Of a DNA stretch of 64,000 nucleotides, positions 35,760-44,934 are shown piece after piece (position 1 is the stretch's first letter; each line of letters opens with the position of its first letter). A program made the translations under genes and the position numbers. Below the pieces are notes generated by a model. It saw only the letters and a program-made list of their open reading frames with translations, did no database searches and was not told the origin of the DNA. The stretch spans positions 248,001 through 312,000 of the forward strand of contig NC_009358.1 of assembly GCF_000092065.1 (NCBI RefSeq), given 5' to 3'. Source of the DNA: Ostreococcus lucimarinus CCE9901. Its lineage: Eukaryota; Chlorophyta; Mamiellophyceae; Mamiellales; Bathycoccaceae.

Positions 35760-36546
35760 TTACTTTCTGCGTTGCGCCGGGGAAGTCGTCTTGGACTTCT
35801 TCGCCGCGACGGGGGCAGTCTTGGAGGACTTGCGAACGGTCTTGACCGGCTTGCGCGCGGACTTGACGGTGCGCTTGACGGTCTTGCGCGCGGCCGGGGC
35901 GGCGGCGGTGCTCGTCTTGGAGCGAACGCGCTTCGTCGTGCGCTTCTTGGTCGTCGCAACCGGGGTGGTCTTCTTCGCCTTGTACGCGGTGGCCTTCTTA
36001 GCCTTCACCCCCGGGGCCGCCGCCGGAGCCGGCTTCGCCGTCTTCGGGGACACCGCCGCGGCCGAGCGCTTGCCCGATCGTCGCGCCGCCGGGGACGTCG
36101 TGGACGTCGCGAACGACGGTTCGACCGACGTCGCGGAGAGCGTCAACGCGAGCGCCGCCGAGAACGCGGCCCGCGCGAAGGACGCGCCTTGAGTTTCGCC
36201 CTCCTCCTTCGCGGCGCGCACCGCGAAGCTCTTCGCCTGCGTCTTGCGTCCCTGTTCGCGTCGCGTTCGCGTTTCGCCCATCGTCAGTCCTCTCGCGGGT
36301 GTTTCTCTCGCGTCTCGCGGGTGTTTCTCTCGCCCGTCCCGTCTCGCTCGCGGTCCCGTCTCGCTCGCGCCTCGTGGATAGGGTCCGCGACGATCGCGCG
36401 CTCGCGCGTCGTCCCTCGCCGCGTCTCGGGTCCGCGCGTCCCCCCTGCGCGACGCGGTCTCCGGTTCGCGTTCGGGCGCGCACCTGCGCGGACTTGGTCG
36501 CGACGCGCGCCCTGAGCGCCGTCATCGAGGTGGACATGGTGAACAT
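35760..36546 (-). CDS. Plastid-targeted Lys/Ala-rich histone-H1-like protein B, two exons
   Basis: Exons are 36546-36484 and 36251-35760 (184 residues). The intron of 232 bases has GT at 36483, AG at 36252 and gactgac about 35 bases upstream of the acceptor. Exon 1 gives MFTMSTSMTALRARVATKSAQ; a start at the next ATG (36537) is possible. Exon 2 continues GRKTQAKSFAVRAAKEEGETQG. SAALALTLSATSVEPSFATSTTSPAARRSG matches gene A almost residue for residue. The rest is K/A/T/R rich (KKRTTKRVRSKTSTAAAP, KTVKRTVKSARKPVKTVRKS), ending SPAQRRK, without the second hydrophobic segment of gene A. It lies head-to-tail with gene A. Tandem duplication followed by divergence of the basic tail is the simplest explanation. 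Confidence 0.75.
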
Positions 36547-36895
36547 CGTGCGAGCGTGCTTGCGTGCGGGAAGTGCGGATTCGGATTATTCGGCGGCGGG
36601 ATTCGATGCGCGGCGGGCGATCGCGGGGGGGTCACGACGAGTCACGAACGGTCGATGACGATTTTCGTTCGTTTTCGACCTCGAAAAAGCGCGCCGCGCG
36701 AAAAGACGCGCGGGTCCGGCGATCGATCGGATCGATCGCGCGCGCGATCGACGCCCGCGCGCGGTCGAACTTCGAACGGCGCGCGGCGATGGATGCGGCG
36801 ATGGATGCGCGCGTGGAACGATGCGGATGCGCGCGCGGATGACGGCGTGACGACGGGAGACGACGACGGCGCGACCGGGCGTCGCGTCGGTCGAC
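36547..36895. other. Divergent promoter region, H1-like B / UPF2
   Basis: These 349 bases are very rich in cg dinucleotides (gatcgatcgg and gcgcgcgatcg runs). No supported gene was seen. It likely carries both promoters. Confidence 0.5.
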
Positions 36896-39800
36896 ATGGC
36901 GCCCGAGCGCGGCGCGCGCGGTGGACGCGGACGCGGGACGACGACGACGACGGGGGCGCGATGCGACGGCGAGGGACGACGCGCGACGACGCGCGGACGG
37001 GGACGGGGACGGGGACGCGGGCGAGGCGGGGGCGCGAGCGCGAGCGCGAGCGCGGAGGCGCTGACGGAGGGTGAGAAAGAGGCGGCGCTGGCGCGGTCGA
37101 GGGCGCGCGAGGAAGCGCAAGCGGCGAAGAGGGCGGCGGAGGAGGCGACGAGGACGGAGGCGGCGGCGGCGAAGGCGCGCGCGGAGCTCGAGGCGAAGCG
37201 ACGGGAGATCGAGCGGGCGCGAGAGACGCGAGCGAAGGCGCGCGAGGGGAACGCGTCGCCGTCGAGGCCGGACGAACAAGCGCTCAAGGGGAGAGATTCG
37301 AGCATTAAGAAGAACACGACGCTGATTAAAAAGTTGAGGACGATTACGGAGGAGAACGGGGCGGCGCTCGCGCAAGAGTTGAGCAGGGTGAACGTGAGTA
37401 AGTACGTCACCGAGGCCGCGACGGCGTGCGTGGAGGGTAAGATGAAGAGCTCGGACGTCAACGCGGCGGTGGAGATCATTTCTTGCATGCACCAGACGTA
37501 CGCGGATTTCGCGGCGCCGCTCATCGCGGCGTTGAGCGCGTACGTATTGCCGCCCAAGCCCGAGACGTTGTTGAAGATGGCAGAGGGCGAGGTAGAGGCG
37601 TTGCCGTCGCCGTTGCAGCGTCGAACCAAATTACGATTGTTCATGGAGCTTCATCTCGTCGGTGTGTGCCCCGAAGTAAAGCCCGTGCTCGACGCCGTGA
37701 AGGAGCTGGCGCGCTTGGAGTACAAGACGGCGCCGGATTTATACCAACACTCGCTCAGCACGCTGGCAAGTTTCGCCAAGACATTTGCCGTGGAGATGCT
37801 CGGTGCCGAACCCGAGGTCGAGATGGCGTCCAACGATTTTATCCTGGCGCCAGATGTGCAAAAGGCGTTTCGGACGACGCTGAATGAGTATTGCGACAGA
37901 CTCTTCTTCGTGCTCATGGAGGCGTTTTCAGCCGTCACAGCGCAAGAACGCGAGATGTCGCGGTTATTAGAACGCACGGGTGCTATTAGTGAGGCAGCAT
38001 CGGTGGAGTTTGCGGCTCTCACAAAGGTGTTTGATGGGTTGTTGAAGGGGGCAACGACGCTCGCAGAAGCGCTCAGTCGCGAGCTTCCAGAGATGAAGAA
38101 GCAAGTGGAAGAGAAGGTCGCACGAGGAGGCACGATGGAGCTGCATCGTGGAGGTGTGAAATCGTCGGGCGAGCGCAGCGATATGTGGGAAGACGAGGAA
38201 CAGCAGCACTTTTACGAGACACTTCCAGATTTGCGAGCCTCGATTCCCGCGGTGCTCCTGGTGAACGCGACGAACGAAAACGAAACGGAAGCCGAGCGTC
38301 TGAAACGCGAGAGGGAAGAAAACGCAGAAGGGCGAAGCGCAAAAGTCGAAGGTTTAATCATGCGTTTGTCCGATTCGCTGTCGAAAGACAAGGCTGATAC
38401 GATTTGTACCGACTTCTGTTACATCGCCGCTCGAGGAGGACGAAGACGGTTGATTCAAGAATTTTTGAGCGTACACCGCTCGGAGGTAGATCGCATTCCA
38501 TTCTATGGTAGAATAATAGCCACACTCGCGAATGTGTTCGATGACATCGCGCCCGCCGTTTCCGAACCGCTGAAGAATGAGTTCTATAATTTGGTCAAGA
38601 AGGGCAAACGAGCAAATCTAAGCGAGCGCTTGAAGAATATCAAATTCATCGGCGAGCTCATCAAGTTCAAAGTTTTCGACGATTTGGCGGTGTTTGAGAT
38701 CGTGAAAAGTCTTTTAGATGATTTTCATGGTGACAATGTCGACGTTCTTTGCTGTTTATTTGACGTAGCGGGCTATTACTTGACTCGAACGCCGTCGACG
38801 TCGAAACGTATGGGAAGCATTTTGGACATCTTCCTGCGCCTAAAAGCTGTGAGCAAGTTGGACTCTCGGCAGTGTGCTTTGGTGGATAGCGCTTATTATA
38901 AATGTAGGCCAGTGCAGAGGGTCGTAGTGGAAAAGATACGACCACCATTGCACGAATATATTCGAGAGCTCATCTATTTACAGTTGTCAAAGCACACGCT
39001 CGACAAAGTGGCGACGCAACTTCGTAAACTTCCTTGGGATGAAACTGAACCTTACTTGTTGAAAAGACTCCTCAAAGTGAGTAAAGGGAGATACGCATCC
39101 GTACCACTCGTCGCAGCGTTGATTGCGAGATTGTCACAATACTACCCGACTCTCGCAGTGCGAGCGCTTGATACATTGCTAGAGGATATTCGATTTGGTT
39201 TAGAGACAAACGAAACGTGGATGCATCAGCGCCGTGTTGCGAACATGAGACTCCTCGCACTTCTGTACAAAGAGCGCGTCGCGCTCTTCCGTGAGCTTAT
39301 GGATACGCTCTACTTGATAATTTCTATCGGCTACGACGGACGCGAAGCGCCTGACTATCTGACGGATACGATTCGTTTGCGCATGGTTTGTACGCTTTTG
39401 GAAACCGCGTTCAAGGGAAGAGGAGCCATTAGTTACGCGCAGAAGAAAGAAATCGACAGGTTCTTGATCTTTTTTCAGCGATACGCGTTGACAAAAGATG
39501 TGGCGTTAGATATATCTAACGACGTCATGGAGTTGTTGTCCTCGATGAATCCGCGAATGAAAATTTGCGAGACGTACGAAGAGGCGAACGGTGAGTGCCA
39601 AAAGCTTCTTGAAAAGCCGAGCATTACCCCTGGTGGCATGGAACCAGTGATGGAGGAGGAGGAAGAAGAAGAAGAAGAAGAAGAAGAAATGGACGTCTGC
39701 GAAGAGAGCGAAGAGAGCGAAGAGAGCGAAGAGAGCGAAGAAGAACACGAAGATGAAGATATGGACGATGTGTCGTCGGATGAATCAGAAGACGAATCTA

Positions 39801-40300
39801 CGGATGGCGAATCCTCGACCGAAGTGGACGTCGACGATGATGACTCCACTGACTCCGGATCCGAGACTTCCGAGCAAGACGAAGAAGTCAAAGTTCGTGC
39901 GAAGCTTTCTCGAGCATCTTTGCAAGAACAGCGAGAGTTTGATCGCGAGATGAACAAGTTCCTCGGTGCCTCTGCGACGTCGATGCTGGGAAGTCGCGGC
40001 ATACGAAATCACTCAAGCGCAAATCCTTCAAGGAACAACACTGGGGGGACGATAGCGTTTAAGATGCTGGTAAAGAACCAAGGTAAACAAACGATAAAAG
40101 AACTCAATGTCCCGGAACGCGCAGAGTTCGTCGCCAACGTCAAAGAGGCTTTGAAGGCTGAAGAAGCCGAGCTCGCCGAAGTCAAGCGAAAAATTCTTAC
40201 GTCTACGTATCACGACGATGACGCGCCGGCGATCCCGGGGCCCAGAGGATGGAGACCGAACAATCGCCGCTCAGAACATAACATATCGAGACGGCTGTAG
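36896..40300 (+). CDS. UPF2: UPF2, regulator of nonsense-mediated mRNA decay
   Basis: The product has 1134 residues, intronless. The N-terminus (1-50) is RGG/RGRG-like, followed by a charged coiled-coil to ~130. Three MIF4G-type helical domains follow: first near KKLRTITEENGAALAQELSRVNVSKYV; a second around AKVEGLIMRLSDSLSKDKADTICTDFCYI; a third around KHTLDKVATQLRKLPWDETEPYL. A long acidic stretch (about 930-1010) contains Glu runs and four EES repeats. The C-terminal UPF1-binding region follows (IAFKMLVKNQGKQTIKELNVPE). UPF2 bridges UPF3 at the exon junction complex to UPF1. Its presence in an intron-poor genome shows that NMD is retained. Confidence 0.93.
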   Translation: MAPERGARGGRGRGTTTTTGARCDGEGRRATTRGRGRGRGRGRGGGASASASAEALTEGEKEAALARSRAREEAQAAKRAAEEATRTEAAAAKARAELEAKRREIERARETRAKAREGNASPSRPDEQALKGRDSSIKKNTTLIKKLRTITEENGAALAQELSRVNVSKYVTEAATACVEGKMKSSDVNAAVEIISCMHQTYADFAAPLIAALSAYVLPPKPETLLKMAEGEVEALPSPLQRRTKLRLFMELHLVGVCPEVKPVLDAVKELARLEYKTAPDLYQHSLSTLASFAKTFAVEMLGAEPEVEMASNDFILAPDVQKAFRTTLNEYCDRLFFVLMEAFSAVTAQEREMSRLLERTGAISEAASVEFAALTKVFDGLLKGATTLAEALSRELPEMKKQVEEKVARGGTMELHRGGVKSSGERSDMWEDEEQQHFYETLPDLRASIPAVLLVNATNENETEAERLKREREENAEGRSAKVEGLIMRLSDSLSKDKADTICTDFCYIAARGGRRRLIQEFLSVHRSEVDRIPFYGRIIATLANVFDDIAPAVSEPLKNEFYNLVKKGKRANLSERLKNIKFIGELIKFKVFDDLAVFEIVKSLLDDFHGDNVDVLCCLFDVAGYYLTRTPSTSKRMGSILDIFLRLKAVSKLDSRQCALVDSAYYKCRPVQRVVVEKIRPPLHEYIRELIYLQLSKHTLDKVATQLRKLPWDETEPYLLKRLLKVSKGRYASVPLVAALIARLSQYYPTLAVRALDTLLEDIRFGLETNETWMHQRRVANMRLLALLYKERVALFRELMDTLYLIISIGYDGREAPDYLTDTIRLRMVCTLLETAFKGRGAISYAQKKEIDRFLIFFQRYALTKDVALDISNDVMELLSSMNPRMKICETYEEANGECQKLLEKPSITPGGMEPVMEEEEEEEEEEEEMDVCEESEESEESEESEEEHEDEDMDDVSSDESEDESTDGESSTEVDVDDDDSTDSGSETSEQDEEVKVRAKLSRASLQEQREFDREMNKFLGASATSMLGSRGIRNHSSANPSRNNTGGTIAFKMLVKNQGKQTIKELNVPERAEFVANVKEALKAEEAELAEVKRKILTSTYHDDDAPAIPGPRGWRPNNRRSEHNISRRL

Positions 40301-40358
40301 CTTATTAGATTTTAGGAATGTGAATTGAATGCGTTTGGTTTCTATAGTGCTAATTTTT

Positions 40359-43300
40359 TCATCCCAAGAGCATATTTGCGACTCCGGCGGCGAGGTCCTC
40401 ATCAGACGTGACAACAAATTCAAAAGCTGGGGCGCCAGGCGTGGCGTCGTCCGCCTTTGAACCCGCGTTTTCACCAGTTGTGTAGCAAATGGTAAGAGTC
40501 GATAGACTTAATGCACGCTTGATAAAGTCAATGTTCTCCTTCAAGACGTCCATTTCGTCAAAGATGATCTTCGTGTTTAACGCTGATGCGCCGGCAACGT
40601 TGGCCTCATCCATTTTGAACTTGATGAACGGCATGACCATTTTCATCACGTTCTTGAAATTAGCGTCTGCGGAAAGCTCGCTGCTTTTGACCTTGGCCAA
40701 AATATCCGGCACGGGAGGAAAAGTCTTGGACTTGGTGTCGTACGATTCCGCTAAGATGCTCAGACACACCGCTCGCCAACCCACAAACTCAGACGCCACG
40801 ACAATAGTTCCCTCTTTGGCAACCTTAGGAGGGCCCTTCGGGCCTTTCTTCGGGGGTGCCGTGCACTTTGCGATGCCCTTACGCATGTTCGTGATGAGAT
40901 CAGCCAAGTACTTGTTCGCCGCGGTGAGAGCGACATCCTCTACCTCGCCGCTCGGGAAACCTGCGCTGGTGACGCTGCCCTCCTTCTTGAGAATAGTGCC
41001 GTAGATATGCTCGCACGTATGCGGGCAAATCGGCGCGAGCAAGAGCGTTTGAACTTCAATGAATCGCTTAGTTAGATCTGCGTGCATCCCACCCTCTTCA
41101 GCGCTCATAAGACGGTACGCGTCTCTCGCCGACTGCAAGTCATAGAAACCACTCTTGAGCGCTTCGCGGAACATCATATTCTCGTAATGCTCTTGAGTCT
41201 GTGCGATGGCCGTGTTCATCGCGTTCGTGAAGACACGGTCGATAAATTTATTCGGCTCGGTCGTGCGCAGATTACCTGCTTCGATTTCAGCCATTTGCTC
41301 TTCGTACCACGTGATTTCCTTGGTCAAACGTAAAATGGCAGCGTTCGCGGTGTCGTCGACATAGTTCGCGTCTTCAACCGTGTCTCCCGCATCAGCCAAT
41401 GTGAAACGCATCGCATCAGCACTGAATTCTTCGATGGCTTGCTTAAGCGTCTTAAAGTTACCAGTAGACTTACTCATCTTTTCGTTGTTCAGCAGCAAGT
41501 GGCCGTTCGTTCTGAACGAACGCGGCCACATCTTTTCGTCTTCCCAAATCGCGGTGTGATTGTAAATCGCAAAAGTCAGGTGATTTTGGATCAGATCCTT
41601 GCCCGAAACGCGAAGATCGAACGGATACCAGAAGTTGAATTCGTTGATCATGCGATCTAACAAGTCACGCGGGAAGTCATCCTCAGAAGGCTTCGCGGTG
41701 CCCAAGAAGATAGCGTCCCAAACTTCATCCGTCAATTTGCTCGGATCCACTGACGGGCGGGCTTCACCGTACATGTCACCGCCTTGAAGCAAGTGAGCAA
41801 CGGTGTAGTACGCCATATAAATGGTAGAGTCCGACAACGATTCAATCAAATATTGCTCATCCCACGGCATGCGCGTACCCAGGCCAAAGGATCGGCTGCA
41901 AGCCCACTGCCGTAACCAACCGAGAGTGTGCTCAAATGAGTGTCGAGCTTCGTCGTGGTAGCAGTTCATGTTCTCGAGGCACTTCTCGGCCTTTGCCTTC
42001 CAAGCCTCTTCGCCATACTCGAGGTACCACTGATCGGTGAGGGCAACGACACACTCGCCACCAGAGCGCGACATGACGGTGCGCTCAGGTTCGCTATACA
42101 CCATACCCGTGTTGTCGTCGATCATCTCTTGTCTGATCAATGGCTTGGCTTCCTTCACAGGCTTACCCTTATGATTGCCAAGAATCATAACGCCTTCCGT
42201 GAAACCCTTCAAGTACGTCCGATGCTTGGCTTCATCAAGCTTCACACGGTCATTTTGTGACTGAATCTTGAGTTCAGCGCAAACCATCGGCGCGCACGCG
42301 TCGCCGAATTCGGGAATGTGCACGCAAGGGACGACTTCAAAAGGCATTACCCATTCGTCTTTGACACCAAACTTTTCTCGCAACGCAGGCTTGGCCTTCA
42401 AATCACTGAGCGCCATGAAATCATCCGGAGAATCAGACGGAACGGAGGTAACAACGCCCGTGCCCTTGTTCATGAGAATTGTCATCATGGGCAAGCAGTA
42501 AATCTTCTCGAGCTCAGCTCGCGGAGATTTGACCGCGCAACCGATCAAGGATTGACCCTTGAACGTAAGCAGGCACTTGGGTTTACCTTCTTCCGCGAAC
42601 TGTTCTTGGTAAGACAGGTTCAAAGCAGCGCGCTCACACATGACTACGACTTCACCGTTGGCGAGCTCGTACGCGCCATAGTCGCCGTCGGGCAAAATCC
42701 AGCAGTTTGTCTGACCGTACATCGTTTCCGGACGCAAAGTCGCGGCAGCCAAAAATACCTTCTTACCGGCCAAAGGTGCAAGATCACCAGTGAGGCATTC
42801 ATCGTACACAGCCATCTTAATGAGCAAATATTCTTGCGGTCCGACGCCTTCACCCGAAGCTCTGTCGTGGTCGGCGCACGGCTGTCCATCGATCGGCGAG
42901 TACACGGCGAAACGCTTCGCCTTCACAATCTTACCAATCTTCTTAAGCGTATTGAACTGCCAGCGAACGAACGCATCGTAGAACGGATTCGCGTCGGTGG
43001 TGATGAACGAACGTCTCCAGTCGACTTGACATCCCATGGCGATGACGTCGCGCTTCGCCAGCGGCGGAAAATAATTCAACCAATGCATAGATTCCGCGAA
43101 GCTCGGAATTTCCTCATCTGGGATCCCACTCGCTTGCATGATCGCCCACTGCGTCGCCTGCGTCCCCTTCTTCGCCGTCGCCTTCGATTTCTTCGCCACA
43201 AACTTTGTCGGGTCCGCCGGCCCCGCGTTCGCCGCCTCCGCCTTCGCCTTTGCCTCCGCCTCCGCCTCCATCACGCTCGCGTCGGGAAACACGGGTGGAT

Positions 43301-43643
43301 TCCCATACGCCGCAATCTCCTTCGCAATCTTATCCGCGCACGCCTTGATCGGCATCCCCGTGCAGTGAAACGCAAACGGAAACAGCGTCCGATCGCCCTT
43401 CAGCCTGTGATACGCGCTCGCAAACTCCAGCTTGCTCAGCGAGAACGCGTGTCCGAGATGCAGCAGCCCGTTCATGTACGGATACGGAAAGTTTCCAAAA
43501 AACTTATCCCTCCCTCCCTCGCCATCGCTCGCCTTCGGCGCGTCCACCTCGAACGTTTTCTCCCGCGCCCACTTCCCCTGCGCGCGACGCTGCAGCTCCA
43601 GCAACAGGTCGCGTCGCGCCGTGTTCTTTCCCGTCTCCGCCAT
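40359..43643 (-). CDS. LARS1: Cytosolic leucyl-tRNA synthetase
   Basis: The product has 1094 residues from ATG 43643. It is a class I synthetase with the HIGH-type motif HLGHAF at 62-67 (after FFGNFPYPYMNGLL) and the KMSKSTGN motif in the second half. The CP1 editing domain contains LRPETMYGQTN and GTGVVTSVPSDSPDDF (editing-site Asp/Thr region). The anticodon-binding and long C-terminal extension are of eukaryote/archaeal type. No N-terminal organellar leader is present, so it is cytosolic. An Ala/Glu/Lys insertion (VMEAEAEAKAKAEAANAG) occurs near 125-145. The gene is convergent with UPF2 (58 bases between stops) and divergent from PRP38. Confidence 0.96.
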   Translation of the reverse strand: MAETGKNTARRDLLLELQRRAQGKWAREKTFEVDAPKASDGEGGRDKFFGNFPYPYMNGLLHLGHAFSLSKLEFASAYHRLKGDRTLFPFAFHCTGMPIKACADKIAKEIAAYGNPPVFPDASVMEAEAEAKAKAEAANAGPADPTKFVAKKSKATAKKGTQATQWAIMQASGIPDEEIPSFAESMHWLNYFPPLAKRDVIAMGCQVDWRRSFITTDANPFYDAFVRWQFNTLKKIGKIVKAKRFAVYSPIDGQPCADHDRASGEGVGPQEYLLIKMAVYDECLTGDLAPLAGKKVFLAAATLRPETMYGQTNCWILPDGDYGAYELANGEVVVMCERAALNLSYQEQFAEEGKPKCLLTFKGQSLIGCAVKSPRAELEKIYCLPMMTILMNKGTGVVTSVPSDSPDDFMALSDLKAKPALREKFGVKDEWVMPFEVVPCVHIPEFGDACAPMVCAELKIQSQNDRVKLDEAKHRTYLKGFTEGVMILGNHKGKPVKEAKPLIRQEMIDDNTGMVYSEPERTVMSRSGGECVVALTDQWYLEYGEEAWKAKAEKCLENMNCYHDEARHSFEHTLGWLRQWACSRSFGLGTRMPWDEQYLIESLSDSTIYMAYYTVAHLLQGGDMYGEARPSVDPSKLTDEVWDAIFLGTAKPSEDDFPRDLLDRMINEFNFWYPFDLRVSGKDLIQNHLTFAIYNHTAIWEDEKMWPRSFRTNGHLLLNNEKMSKSTGNFKTLKQAIEEFSADAMRFTLADAGDTVEDANYVDDTANAAILRLTKEITWYEEQMAEIEAGNLRTTEPNKFIDRVFTNAMNTAIAQTQEHYENMMFREALKSGFYDLQSARDAYRLMSAEEGGMHADLTKRFIEVQTLLLAPICPHTCEHIYGTILKKEGSVTSAGFPSGEVEDVALTAANKYLADLITNMRKGIAKCTAPPKKGPKGPPKVAKEGTIVVASEFVGWRAVCLSILAESYDTKSKTFPPVPDILAKVKSSELSADANFKNVMKMVMPFIKFKMDEANVAGASALNTKIIFDEMDVLKENIDFIKRALSLSTLTICYTTGENAGSKADDATPGAPAFEFVVTSDEDLAAGVANMLLG

Positions 43644-43736
43644 CGCTCGCTCGCTCGCTCGCGCGCGCTCGTTCGTCCGCGTCCGCGTCGATTCGTCCGC
43701 GTCGCCGCGCGTCGCGTCGTGCGTCGTCGCGATCGT

Positions 43737-43767
<31 letters not shown>

Positions 43768-43955
43768 GGATAATCAATCGAATCCACCGTCGCGCGCCGC
43801 CGGGAAACACGGACCGTCGGACCGTCGCGACGGGTCGGGACTCGTCGCGACCCCCCAGACCGACGTTCGAGACGGGTTCGGAACGATGGGTCCATCGATG
43901 CGTCCATTGGCGCGATTGGATTGGCTCGAGCGCGGCGCACACGGCGACGCGCGCG
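43644..43955. promoter_or_regulatory. Divergent promoter LeuRS / PRP38 with (GTC)n tract
   Basis: This 312-base region contains a gtc trinucleotide run at about 43737-43765 and tcgctcgctcgctcgc just upstream of the LeuRS start. No gene is supported on either strand. Confidence 0.5.
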
Positions 43956-44900
43956 ATGCCGAGCGACGTCGAAAACCACGGACACGCGATATGGACCCCG
44001 TTCGGGAACGCGGCGAAGACGACGGGACGGACGCACGGCGTCGAGGCGGTGCTGCGACAAAACGTGGTGAATTCAGAGTACTATCGAAAGCTGTGCCGGA
44101 GCGCGACGGGGACGGTGGACGGCGAAGGGATGGACTTCATGTCGCTCGTGGACGAGATATACGAACTGGTCGATCACGTCGAGCCGTGGATGTCGGGAAA
44201 CGCGCGAGGGGCGTCGACGGGGTTTTGCATACTGTTTCGGTTTTGCGAGAAGGAACTGAGCGATAAAGAGATTTGGCACCTGCTGAGGCACGGAGATTCG
44301 CCGTACATACGGGCGATCGGGTTTCTGTACGTGCGATACGTGAAGAATGGTCGGGAGCTGTTGAGGTGGTGCGAGGAATTTTTCGATGACGCGGAAAAGT
44401 TCTCGCCGTCGCCGGGCGGGAAGGAGGTGACGATGGGGACGTACGTGCGAGACTTGTTGCTCGAGCAACATTATTTCGAAACCATCTTTCCTAGGATTCC
44501 CGAGGTCGCCCGCCGAGAGATGGTGCAGCGAATAAAAGATTTAGGGTACTCCGACAGAGGATTAGGGTGCGGTGGTCAAGGGGGTACTCGAAGGAACGAC
44601 TCGAGCAACGGGCGACCGCAGTCGGTGAAGCACTCGCTTTCGATGCAAGTGGGACGAAAGGCGCACGGTGGTGGCGACGGCGGCGGCGATAGACCCCGGG
44701 ATGATCGCGATCGTCACCGCGATCGTCGCGATGATAGAGACGGTAGGCCCAGGGGACGAGATGATGCTAGATATAGAGACCGCTCGCGCTCGCGCGACCG
44801 CGACAGGCGACGCTCTCGAAGCCGTGAGAGAGACTCGTACAAACCGTATAGACGTGACGACAAGTACGACAAGTACGACAAGTATGATCGCCGGTACTAG
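43956..44900 (+). CDS. PRP38: Pre-mRNA splicing factor PRP38
   Basis: The product has 314 residues from ATG 43956. The PRP38 domain occupies ~15-195: LRQNVVNSEYYRKLC, VDEIYELVDHVEPWMSGNARGASTGFCILFRF, GDSPYIRAIGFLYVRYV and MGTYVRDLLLEQHYFETIFPRIP. These are close to the PRP38B form. An RD/RS-rich tail (DRPRDDRDRHRDRRDD...SRSRDRDRRRSRSRERD) follows, ending in three DKY repeats. PRP38 joins the precatalytic spliceosome (B complex) and is needed for activation. The frame is open far upstream but homology begins at this ATG. It overlaps no other gene and ends about 35 bases from the convergent DYRKP gene. Confidence 0.93.
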   Translation: MPSDVENHGHAIWTPFGNAAKTTGRTHGVEAVLRQNVVNSEYYRKLCRSATGTVDGEGMDFMSLVDEIYELVDHVEPWMSGNARGASTGFCILFRFCEKELSDKEIWHLLRHGDSPYIRAIGFLYVRYVKNGRELLRWCEEFFDDAEKFSPSPGGKEVTMGTYVRDLLLEQHYFETIFPRIPEVARREMVQRIKDLGYSDRGLGCGGQGGTRRNDSSNGRPQSVKHSLSMQVGRKAHGGGDGGGDRPRDDRDRHRDRRDDRDGRPRGRDDARYRDRSRSRDRDRRRSRSRERDSYKPYRRDDKYDKYDKYDRRY

Positions 44901-44934
44901 AATGAATTGTGAATCAAATTGCATAAAACAGTTG

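Noticed and set aside
42318-43955. Plus-strand open frame extending the PRP38 ORF far upstream
   Set aside because: This part is antisense to the conserved LeuRS gene and shows no family similarity; PRP38 homology starts at ATG 43956.
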